From NCBI GenBank assembly GCA_963836405.1, contig CAWIJL010000012.1, positions 1-64,000 of the forward strand: DNA of 64,000 bases. Direction: 5' to 3'. Numbering within the stretch: position 1 is the first letter of the stretch; every line of letters starts with the position of its first letter. The position numbers and the translations under genes were made by a program. Shown piece by piece: positions 8,911 to 16,868 of this stretch. This DNA comes from CAWIJJ01 sp963836405 (GTDB lineage: Bacteria; Acidobacteriota; Terriglobia; Bryobacterales; Bryobacteraceae). The notes under the pieces were generated by a model that was not told the origin of the DNA, did no database searches, and saw only the letters and a list, made by a program, of their open reading frames with translations.

Positions 8911-11424
8911 CTATTCCGAGCGCATGGCGACCATCGGCAGTACCGACGCGGCGCGGCGTGCCGGGGCGAGGGCGGCAACGACGGCGACGAGAATGGCAAT
9001 CGCGGCGCCGACTACGTATGCGAGCGCCTCCACGTGGCTGAGCGAGACGCCCATGCGCTCACCGTTCAGGCGAATGAGAACGGCGGTGAACAGGAGTCCA
9101 AGGCCCACGCCGGGCGCGGTGAGCTTGACGACACGAAACAGGATCATACCCAGGACGCGCGGTTGCGAAGCGCCCAGTGCGACGCGCACGGCGATTTCAC
9201 GAGTACGCGCGGCGACCATCAAGCCGACGACGCCGTAGATTCCGAGCGCAGAAAGCATCAGGACGACGCTTGCCGCGGCACCTGCGACCGCCGACTGAGT
9301 CAGGAAGTCGTCCATGCTCTTTTTTCGAAGGGCAACGCCGGTGACGATGCGGTCGCGGCGAAATTTCGGATCGAGTTCCCGAACCACGTTCTCGATGGCG
9401 GCGGCGATCTTCTCCGGTTGTTCCCCGGCCGCGCTGCGCGCGATCAGAAAGAGATTCGGTATGCGGTTGCTTTCCTCGTCCGTGACTACGGAATTCAGGC
9501 GGAGATCCGAGCGTTGCGCCAGCGGCAGCAGCAACTGTGCCCGATCCGTACTCATCTGGGACGTGGGGAAATCGCCGGCGACACCGACGATCGTGAGGGT
9601 TTGCGGCGGCGTGTCCGCGGCGCCAGTTTCACCGGCGGCACGGAACGTGAACCGCTTGCCGACGGGTTCGCCGACTCCGGCATTCGGGAACAGCCGATGG
9701 GCGAGGGGTTTGGTAACGATGGCCACCTTTTCGGAGCCTGCGCTGTCCCGGTCGTTGAAATCCCGGCCGCTCAAAAGCGGAATGGCCATGGTCTTCAGGT
9801 AACCAGCACCGACGCGTGTCGCCTGGACGCGAGCGGATGCCGGAGCTTCCGTCTGCAACGATACGGTGGCGGAACGACCATGGAAGTCGAGGGGCAGGCC
9901 ATCCGCGACAGTGGCGGATGCAATACCGCTGGCCTTGGCAAGATCGTCGCGGAGGCTTCGAATGCGGAAGTCGATGTTTCCGGCCGTGGCATTCTCAGGA
10001 CCGGCGTCAAAGTTCAACGGCGCCGCGTACAGCAGATCGGATGCGAACCCGAGATTGGCAGTAGCCGTGGAGCGGACGCGATCGAGGCTGATGGCACCGA
10101 GGACCAGGAGGGGCACTGCGATCGCGACCTGCAAGGCAGCCGTGAAGCGATGAACGCGTCCCACGCGCAGCCCTCCAGCGCCGGCGTCGTCCTTCAGGGC
10201 AGAGACGATGACCGGGCGACTGAACCGAAGCGCAGGCAGAAACCCGAAGACAAGGCTGGTGAAGAGGCAGAGCCCGATACAGATCGCGACCATGGAAGTA
10301 TCGACCTTCAGCGCGTTCTGGAAGGGAACCGGTACCGGTTGCCCGGTGAGCCGGGAGACCACCGTGGGAGCATTGAAAAGCATCAGCGAAGCGAAGGTCC
10401 CGCCGACAGCCGCAAGCAACAGGGCTTCGGCTAAGAGAAGGCGGGCGAGGCGTAACCGGGTGGCGCCGACCGCCTGACGGATGGAGAGCTCCCTCTCACG
10501 CAGGGCGCTGCGAACCTGCATCATGCCGGAGAGATTCAGACACACGACGAGAAGCAGCGCTCCGGTCAGGGTAAGCCCCACGGCCTCGAGCAGCCGGAAT
10601 CGTGAACGATCGAGGACGCCCATGGGGTCGTAGGGCTCGACGATGCCGGCCTTGAGCTGGTTGGCCGGATACTCTTTGGCCAGTTGCGAAGTGATGCCGG
10701 CAACGGCGGCGCTCGCCTGCGCAACAGTGACATCTTTCGAGAGCCGGCCGTGGATGTGCAACCATTCCTTGCTCCGGTCCAAGCGAGCGTGGTTATCGGT
10801 AAGCAGCAGTGGAAACCGTTCCAGCGGAACGAACAAATCTCTGCCCTGGAGAGCGAGATGCCCCTGGAAGCCATCGGGTGCGATGCCGGCGACGACGTAG
10901 GGAGTCTTGTCCAGCTCGAGCGTTTTACCGACGATTTCCGGATCGGCGCTCAGCTGGTTCTGCCAGAAACGGTATCCCACGATGACGGCGTCGCCAGTCT
11001 GGCCTTCGAACCCGGGTCCGCGCGCCAACCGCACGCCGAGGGTCTTGAAGTAGCCGGCAGAGATGTACATCGGCCACATGGCCGTTTTCGCTCCGCCCGG
11101 AAGCGTGATTACGCTTGGCGCCGTAGCCCATCCGATGAGCGCAATCCCGGTATTCGATTGGCGCAGGTCCATGAAGTCCGCGTAGGACCAGGAATTGGCG
11201 GCCTCTCGGGACTTGTTGGCGGTGGTGATGACTTCGACCAGTCCGTCCGGGTTTATGCCGGGAGGGGGCATGCGTAGTACCCGGGCGCCGTAGGGAACCG
11301 CGATGACCGGCACCATCCCAATTCCGAGTGAGACGATACAGACGAAGGTGAACGCGGGAGCCTTCGCCAGCGAGCGGGCGGCATAGACCAAGTCGCTCCA
11401 GATGCCCTTCAGCATGACAACCAT
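8911..11424 (-). CDS. ADOP-family permease (MacB/FtsX-like), short N-terminus
   Basis: About 838 residues with the double architecture of acidobacterial duplicated orphan permeases. An N-terminal membrane helix (APAFTFVCIVSLGIGM) and periplasmic MacB_PCD-like domain are followed by an FtsX three-helix block (about 285-430). A second periplasmic domain and a second FtsX block follow near the end (GAAASVVLMLSALGIYGVVG, REIAVRVALGASQPRVLG). These proteins resemble permeases of MacB-type ABC transporters, but no ATPase is encoded nearby. Unlike the three other copies in the window, it lacks the cytosolic helical extension (the EAEIQAHLELAE-type segment). It also replaces the usual ANTAIFSVVDAVLLRPLP stretch with VIAVPYGARVLRMPPP. 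Starts at 11424 or 11415 are both possible. Confidence 0.88.
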   Translation of the reverse strand: MVVMLKGIWSDLVYAARSLAKAPAFTFVCIVSLGIGMVPVIAVPYGARVLRMPPPGINPDGLVEVITTANKSREAANSWSYADFMDLRQSNTGIALIGWATAPSVITLPGGAKTAMWPMYISAGYFKTLGVRLARGPGFEGQTGDAVIVGYRFWQNQLSADPEIVGKTLELDKTPYVVAGIAPDGFQGHLALQGRDLFVPLERFPLLLTDNHARLDRSKEWLHIHGRLSKDVTVAQASAAVAGITSQLAKEYPANQLKAGIVEPYDPMGVLDRSRFRLLEAVGLTLTGALLLVVCLNLSGMMQVRSALRERELSIRQAVGATRLRLARLLLAEALLLAAVGGTFASLMLFNAPTVVSRLTGQPVPVPFQNALKVDTSMVAICIGLCLFTSLVFGFLPALRFSRPVIVSALKDDAGAGGLRVGRVHRFTAALQVAIAVPLLVLGAISLDRVRSTATANLGFASDLLYAAPLNFDAGPENATAGNIDFRIRSLRDDLAKASGIASATVADGLPLDFHGRSATVSLQTEAPASARVQATRVGAGYLKTMAIPLLSGRDFNDRDSAGSEKVAIVTKPLAHRLFPNAGVGEPVGKRFTFRAAGETGAADTPPQTLTIVGVAGDFPTSQMSTDRAQLLLPLAQRSDLRLNSVVTDEESNRIPNLFLIARSAAGEQPEKIAAAIENVVRELDPKFRRDRIVTGVALRKKSMDDFLTQSAVAGAAASVVLMLSALGIYGVVGLMVAARTREIAVRVALGASQPRVLGMILFRVVKLTAPGVGLGLLFTAVLIRLNGERMGVSLSHVEALAYVVGAAIAILVAVVAALAPARRAASVLPMVAMRSE

Positions 11425-11437
11425 TAAAGCACATAGT

Positions 11438-11447
11438 ACTTTAAAGT
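11438..11447. promoter_or_regulatory. Perfect palindrome upstream of the ADOP gene
   Basis: ACTTTAAAGT is a perfect 10-bp palindrome, 13 bp upstream of the start codon at 11424, inside an AT-rich patch. It could be an operator or a -10 region for the permease gene. The evidence is position and symmetry only. Confidence 0.25.
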
Positions 11448-11505
11448 GCAAAGAGGGGGCGCAACCTGTTTGAGCGTTGCGTGTGGGGCCGTGCCGGACT
11501 GGACA

Positions 11506-13119
11506 TTAGGGGACTGGGGTAACGTCTGCCGCGGTCCTGATTGGCGCGGCTGCCGGCCGGGGCCGAAGCCATTTTTCGAGTGTTGTCCGGAACTCTCCCG
11601 CCCTTAGGGGCTTAGTCAGATAATCGTCCATTCCGGCCGCAACACACTTGTCGCGATCGCCCTCCATGGCGTGCGCTGTCAATGCGACCACGGGAGTTCG
11701 GCGGCGGTCCCCTTCGCGCCGCCGGAGTTCGGCGGTGGCGGCGTAGCCATCCATCACCGGCATCTGGCAATCCATGAACACGATCTCGTAAGATTGAACC
11801 GCGAGCAAATCGAGGGCCTCCTGCCCGTGCCGCGCCAGGTCGACGGAGCATCCGAATCGTTCGAGCATGCGTTGGCCAAGTCGCCGATTGACCGGGTTGT
11901 CCTCGACCAGCAGCGCGCGGCAGCCTTGAGCAGGCCGATCGTCGATACCATCTGTAAGACCGTCGTTGCTCTGGGCGCGTGCGGTGTGGACGCCGGCGGC
12001 GACAACCGGCAGCGGAAGTTCGCAAGTGAAGGTGGAACCCTCGCCATGCGCGCTCTCCACCGAAATATCCCCGCCCATCAGACGTGCCAGACGCCTGGAG
12101 ATGGCGAGACCGAGCCCGGCGCCATCGAAGTTGCGGGTCAGCGATGCATCGACCTGCACAAAATCGTTAAACAAGCACGGGAGCCTATCTCGAGGGATGC
12201 CAATACCTGTATCCTGAACCGACATAGCGAAAACGGGGACGCCGTTCCGGTCTTGTTTACGCGCTACGGTCAGAGACACGCGGCCGCGCTCGGTGAACTT
12301 TATCGCGTTGCTGAGGAGATTGGAAACGATCTGCCGAATTCGCGCCGCATCGCCGGAGACCGCCGGTGTAGAAGTTTCCACGTTCAACTGCAGTTCAAGG
12401 CCCTTCCGGCGAAGCTGGGGCGCCATCAATCGGGCAACTCCGGACAGCAGATCCGGCAGGTGGAACGGTGCCGCTACGATCTCGATCCGCCCGGCTTCGA
12501 TTCTGGAGAGGTCCAGGATATCGTTGACGAGCGCCAGCAGGGCGTTTCCGGAGTCGCGCGCCGTCTCGGCGAAACTGCGCTGTTCGGCGGCAAGCGGATT
12601 GTCCAGCAGCAGATCGAGCGCTCCCAGAATGCCATTCAGGGGTGTTCGAATCTCGTGGCTCATGTGTCTGAGAAATTCGCTCTTGGCCCGGTTGGCGGCT
12701 TCGGCCTCGAGTTTCTGGCCAAGCAGGTCCCGACTTTTCGCCAACTGCTCGACCATCGAATTGAACGAGGCCGAGAACTCGCCCATAAAGTCGAGCCGCT
12801 GGGTGAAGTCTCCTCCGGCAATCAGCTGTGTCTTCCAGGAGAAATGGCGCAGATTCGCCTGCAAGTTTTTCAGCGATTGGGTGACCCGCATGCCGCCCCT
12901 GGGAAGGTCAACGGACAAATCCCCGCGGGAGAGGGTCAGGGTGAACTCGGACGAAACCCGGTGCGCGGCGATCAGGGCATTGACCTGGCGAATCAATTCG
13001 GCGAACTCGTGCTGCGGGTAGTCGGAGGGCAATTCGATCTCGTCCGGCAGGCGTCCCTTGAGGAGGTCCTGAATTGCCCCTATAGTCCGGCTTAAGTCCT
13101 CCTCCCGCAGCGAGATCAT
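11506..13119 (-). CDS. Soluble hybrid histidine kinase (HAMP-like, HisKA, HATPase, receiver)
   Basis: 537 residues, no membrane segment. A HAMP-like/linker region (about 75-140) is followed by HisKA with the phosphorylated histidine in FLRHMSHEIRTPLNG (H155). The ATPase domain has the N box SNLLSNAIKF, G1 DTGIGI and G2 GAGLGLAISRRLARL. The C-terminal receiver has the acidic pair VEDN, phospho-acceptor D450 (FMDCQMPVMDG) and K503 (LTKPL). It lacks its own sensory domain. The V4R gene 10 nt upstream on the same strand probably supplies the ligand sensor. The receiver has no output domain, so phosphate must pass to an unlinked histidine phosphotransfer protein or regulator. Confidence 0.92.
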   Translation of the reverse strand: MISLREEDLSRTIGAIQDLLKGRLPDEIELPSDYPQHEFAELIRQVNALIAAHRVSSEFTLTLSRGDLSVDLPRGGMRVTQSLKNLQANLRHFSWKTQLIAGGDFTQRLDFMGEFSASFNSMVEQLAKSRDLLGQKLEAEAANRAKSEFLRHMSHEIRTPLNGILGALDLLLDNPLAAEQRSFAETARDSGNALLALVNDILDLSRIEAGRIEIVAAPFHLPDLLSGVARLMAPQLRRKGLELQLNVETSTPAVSGDAARIRQIVSNLLSNAIKFTERGRVSLTVARKQDRNGVPVFAMSVQDTGIGIPRDRLPCLFNDFVQVDASLTRNFDGAGLGLAISRRLARLMGGDISVESAHGEGSTFTCELPLPVVAAGVHTARAQSNDGLTDGIDDRPAQGCRALLVEDNPVNRRLGQRMLERFGCSVDLARHGQEALDLLAVQSYEIVFMDCQMPVMDGYAATAELRRREGDRRRTPVVALTAHAMEGDRDKCVAAGMDDYLTKPLRAGEFRTTLEKWLRPRPAAAPIRTAADVTPVP

Positions 13120-13129
13120 GGCCGTGGCT

Positions 13130-13656
13130 CTAAGTGGCGGGCTTAGCCTCGAACCGGCAAACCCGATCGCCTGAACACCAGCAGTCGATCTCCGTCACGC
13201 AGAATTCGCGGCCCGTGTAGACCATGAGCAGTCCCGCGATGAAACCTTCGTCGTACGTACAGATTTCCTCGTCGCTCACCGGGAGGCCCGAGCAGTCCAG
13301 ATCTTCGGCCACGGTGATGGTGAATGCGAGACGCTCAAGCTGGGTTTTTCCACCCTCAGGATGCCTACCTTGAGGCGCTGCAACGCGTCCTGGAGCGCCG
13401 CGATGAACTCGTTAAATGTCAGCCCTTTGGGAATCACATTCTCACAGAAGTGTTTGCCGGCGCTCTTTCCAGCCTCGAAAAAGATCCGCGCGGCTGCTTC
13501 CACGCCGTAGTCTTTAATGAGAACGTCGCGCAAGGTGAACTGCATCAGCCGATAGACCGACACCTCAGTCATGAGTCCCAGGTTGGGGCGCCCTTCGGCG
13601 ACATCCCCAAGCATTTTCCAGTTAAACTGTAGTTCCTGCCTGCTTTCCTTGAACAC
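13130..13656 (-). CDS. V4R-domain small-ligand sensor protein, one frameshift
   Basis: GTG start at 13654-13656 behind an AGGGGCAGGA ribosome site; about 175 residues. The sequence has the V4R fold features: VSVYRLMQFTLRDVL, AAARIFFEAGKSAGKHF, and the C-terminal YDEGFIAGLL...WCSGDRVCRFEAK. V4R (4-vinyl-reductase) domains bind small ligands or metal and feed signalling proteins. The frame breaks at about 13350: one more A in the A5 run restores VEKTQLERLAFTITVAED. The cysteines in CWCSGDRVC near the end are candidate ligand or metal contacts. It is followed 10 nt later by the hybrid kinase, forming a two-gene sensor/kinase unit. Confidence 0.75.
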
Positions 13657-13842
13657 TGTTCCTGCCCCTTTTCAGTGCGTGCGCACGTAGCGACAACCGA
13701 TGTGCGATGCGGCGTCTTCGCACGTCCGCAAGGAACATATCGACGAGAATAAGAAATTCTTCCGGTCCATCGAGCAACCGGGAAAGGCGAGCCAGGCGGA
13801 AGTAAGCCGACCCTATTGACGTACGGCCACCGGTGGGCGGAT

Positions 13843-13861
13843 GATATAGCTGTCGGATATC
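13843..13861. promoter_or_regulatory. Inverted repeat at the padR start, candidate autoregulatory operator
   Basis: GATAT, nine bases, ATATC forms a perfect 5+5 inverted repeat that ends 4 nt before the ATG of the PadR gene. PadR-family repressors usually bind such short AT-rich dyads at their own promoters. A TTGACG at 13816-13821 lies upstream. No Shine-Dalgarno is present, which also fits a leaderless transcript. Confidence 0.4.
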
Positions 13862-13864
13862 GAC

Positions 13865-14203
13865 ATGTCTAAACAGCAAACTGAAGTGCCCTACGGAACG
13901 CTGGATCTGCTCATTTTGAAGACGCTGGAGACGATGGGAACGATGCACGGGTACGCGATCGCCCGCCGCATCGAACAAGTTTCGGGCGAGGCGATGCAGT
14001 TGAGCCAGGGCTCGGTCTATCCGGCCCTCATCCGCCTGCAGCAAGAGGGCTGGATTGCCACGGCTTGGGGAATCTCGGAAACGAGTCGCAAGGTCAAGTT
14101 CTATTCGCTCACCCGCGCCGGGCGCAAGCAGCTACGGGTGGAAGTGGCGAATTGGGAGAAGGCCACCGCGCTGGTGGCTCGCTTCCTGGAGGCGTCGTCA
14201 TGA
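13865..14203 (+). CDS. PadR-family transcriptional regulator
   Basis: 112 residues. It has the PadR winged-helix layout: an N-terminal SKQQTEVPYGTLDLLILKTL, GYAIARRIEQVSGEAMQLSQ, recognition helix/wing GSVYPALIRLQQEGWI, and a C-terminal dimerisation helix (YSLTRAGRKQLRVEVANW). In acidobacteria such genes commonly sit directly before ADOP permease genes, as here. Its stop overlaps the permease start (ATGA, 14200-14203), so the two are translationally coupled. It most likely represses its own operon. Confidence 0.92.
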   Translation: MSKQQTEVPYGTLDLLILKTLETMGTMHGYAIARRIEQVSGEAMQLSQGSVYPALIRLQQEGWIATAWGISETSRKVKFYSLTRAGRKQLRVEVANWEKATALVARFLEASS

Positions 14204-16839
14204 TTATCAGGCGCATTGCGAGCGGGCTGCTGGCCCTGACGCGCAAGCGGCGTCTGGACCGGGAGTTGGAGGCGGAAATCCAGGCCCACCTGGAGTTGGC
14301 CGAAAGAGACGCCATGGGGCGCGGCCTGTCGCCGGACGAAGCCCGCAGGGCGGCCCGTGTCCGCTTCGGAGGAATCGAAACGATGAAGGAAGAACATCGC
14401 AGCCGGCGCAGCGTTCAGTGGATCGAGACGGGGCTGATGGACCTCCGATACGGCCTGGCTTCGTTGCGGCGCGCACCGGGTTTCACCGCGATTGTGGTTG
14501 GTGTGCTGGCACTGGGGATCGGCGCCAACGTCGCCATGTTCAGCGTGGTGGATGCCGTCCTGCTGAAGCCCCTTCCTTTTCCCGGACCCGACCGCATTGT
14601 GGGTGTCTGGGACGCTCCGCGGCCGGGGGTGGTGAACGCCACCAGCACCCCTGACTTTCTCGATTGGAAGCGGCTTGCGCCCGCCTTCGAAGCGTTGTCG
14701 GCGGAACAGTCGATCTCCGCCTCGCTCGGGGGGGAAGGCGAGCCGACGAAGCTGTCCGGCAAGGCGGTAACGGCCGACTACTTCCGGGTGTTCGCGACCA
14801 GCGCGCGGCTGGGCCGCACCTTCACGCCCGAAGAGGACCAACCGGGAGGCGCTGCGGCGATCGTACTGAGTTATGCGGCCTGGCAAAACTATTTCGGGGG
14901 CGCCCCGGACATTTTGCGGCGGCGGCCGATTTTGAACGGCGAAGCGCAGCAAGTGATCGGAGTACTCCAGCCAGGCGCCTTCGACCGGGACCAGACGCAG
15001 TTCTGGAAGCCGCTGGTCTTTACACCCGACCAGCAGGTGCGGGACATCCACTGGCTTACCGTATACGGACGTCTGCGGGACGGCGCTACGTTAGCGCAGG
15101 CGCGGGAAGGAATGGAGGCGGTTCACGCCGCGCTGTCGCCCCTCGAGCCCGCCGGGTATGGCGAAGGGAGCATAGCGGTGGAACCGCTGGCCCGGATGCT
15201 GATCGGCTCGGGGCTGCAGCGGTCGATTCTCGTCGCCTTCGGCGCGGTTGCCCTGGTCCTGCTGATCGCCTGCGCCAACGTCGCGAACCTATTGCTGGCC
15301 AAGGGCGCCACGCGGAGGCGCGAACTGGCGATTCGGGCCGCTTTGGGCGCCGGCCGCGGCCGCCTGGTGGCGCAGTTGCTTACCGAGACTCTGGTCCTGT
15401 GTCTGCTGGGAGGCGCCGCGGGGATTGGCGTGGCCGGCCTGCTGGTGCGAGCCGCGACACCGTTGCTGGCGGATTCGCTGCCATTCACCGCGGACGTCAG
15501 TCTCGACCTACGCGTGCTTGCGTTCGCGGCGGCCGTGGCGCTGGGAGTCGGGCTGCTCGCCGGAACGCTGCCTGCGCTGCAAACCTGTTTCGGCAGCCTG
15601 GCGGCGTCCCTGAACTGGTCGGCGCGCGGCTCCTCGGGCGCGCACGGGCGTGTTCGGCGCGCCATCGTTATCGGCGAGGTGGCGCTCTCCCTGGTGCTGG
15701 TTTGCGGGGCGGTTCTTCTTTTCAGAAGCTTGCTGAAGCTGCAGCAAATCGATACCGGCGTGCGAATGGAAGACGTGATCACCATGTCGGCGGACCTGCC
15801 GGCGGGCGCGTATCCGACGCCGGAGAAGGCCGTCCTGTTCTACAAGGCCGTCGCGGAGCGGGTTCAAGCCGCACCGGGAGTGGCCGAGGTAGGGCTGGCC
15901 ACGCACTTGCCGCTCCAGTGGATCGGGAACGGCGAGGCAGTGCAGGTGGCGGGCCGGAAAGAGCTGGTGAGAGTGCGGTTCAAGCGAGTGGATCCGGGAT
16001 ATTTCCATGCGCTGGGGATTCCCGTGCTGGCCGGCCGCGGCATCACGGGCGAGGACCGCGACGGATCGCCGCGCGTCATGGTCATCAACCAGGCATTGGC
16101 GGCGCGCCTGGCGGACGCTGCCGGCATGAAAGACCCCGTCGGCAAGACGGTTCGTGTGTCGTGTCCAGGCTACATAAAGGCGAGAGTCTTTTTGCCGGAG
16201 GTCGAGATCGCCGGAGTGATCCGCAGCGAGCGGGTTGCGTGGCCCGGAAGTCCGGACCCGCCGGTCGTATACGTGCCGCTGGCGCAAGTGCCGAGTACGC
16301 GGATCAAGCTGGTGGTACGCACGCGGATTCAACCGGGCGCCGTGCTGCCCGCTATCCGCGAGGCCGTCGGCGAAGTGGACCGCAACCTGCCGCTGGGGGA
16401 TGTCGCCACGATGGGGCAAGTCCGCGACAACACGCTCTCGGGCACGAGCAGGCCGGCAGGGCTCATCGGCGCCTTCGCCGCCCTCGCGGTTCTTCTTGCC
16501 GGGATAGGCGTCTACGGTGTGGTCTCGCACGCCGTCACACAACGGCGTCGGGAATTCGGCATCCGGATGGCGTTAGGGGCCAGATCGCGGGATGTGCTCT
16601 CACGCGTATTGCGGGACGTGTTCGCGATGGTTGCGGTGGGGCTTGTGTTTGGATTGGCCGGAGCGTTTGCCCTGACGAGAGCGATGAAGAGCCTCCTGTT
16701 CGAAGTGTCGCCGCTCGACCCTCTCGCGCTTAGTGTTGCGTGCGTCTCGATGATCCTGATCGGCCTCATTGCAGGGCTTCTTCCAGCCAGCCGCGCGGCA
16801 CGGGTGGACCCTGTGGCGACGCTTCGCGATGAAGGCTGA
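14200..16839 (+). CDS. ADOP-family permease, coupled to PadR
   Basis: 879 residues from ATG 14200 (MIIRRIASGLLALTRKRRLD), chosen because it overlaps the padR stop. The cytosolic helical extension (RELEAEIQAHLELAERD, then SPDEARRAARVRFGG) is followed by the first helix (VVGVLALGIGANVAMFSVVD) and a MacB_PCD periplasmic domain. An FtsX block comes at about 335-490 (LIACANVANLLLAKGATRRR). A second linked pair ends with LLAGIGVYGVVSHAVTQRRR and a final helix. No ATP-binding partner is encoded nearby. It converges on the next ADOP gene with a 29-bp gap. Confidence 0.92.
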   Translation: MIIRRIASGLLALTRKRRLDRELEAEIQAHLELAERDAMGRGLSPDEARRAARVRFGGIETMKEEHRSRRSVQWIETGLMDLRYGLASLRRAPGFTAIVVGVLALGIGANVAMFSVVDAVLLKPLPFPGPDRIVGVWDAPRPGVVNATSTPDFLDWKRLAPAFEALSAEQSISASLGGEGEPTKLSGKAVTADYFRVFATSARLGRTFTPEEDQPGGAAAIVLSYAAWQNYFGGAPDILRRRPILNGEAQQVIGVLQPGAFDRDQTQFWKPLVFTPDQQVRDIHWLTVYGRLRDGATLAQAREGMEAVHAALSPLEPAGYGEGSIAVEPLARMLIGSGLQRSILVAFGAVALVLLIACANVANLLLAKGATRRRELAIRAALGAGRGRLVAQLLTETLVLCLLGGAAGIGVAGLLVRAATPLLADSLPFTADVSLDLRVLAFAAAVALGVGLLAGTLPALQTCFGSLAASLNWSARGSSGAHGRVRRAIVIGEVALSLVLVCGAVLLFRSLLKLQQIDTGVRMEDVITMSADLPAGAYPTPEKAVLFYKAVAERVQAAPGVAEVGLATHLPLQWIGNGEAVQVAGRKELVRVRFKRVDPGYFHALGIPVLAGRGITGEDRDGSPRVMVINQALAARLADAAGMKDPVGKTVRVSCPGYIKARVFLPEVEIAGVIRSERVAWPGSPDPPVVYVPLAQVPSTRIKLVVRTRIQPGAVLPAIREAVGEVDRNLPLGDVATMGQVRDNTLSGTSRPAGLIGAFAALAVLLAGIGVYGVVSHAVTQRRREFGIRMALGARSRDVLSRVLRDVFAMVAVGLVFGLAGAFALTRAMKSLLFEVSPLDPLALSVACVSMILIGLIAGLLPASRAARVDPVATLRDEG

Positions 16840-16868
16840 TGAATGGCTTGAGGGTCGCGCGTGGGGTT

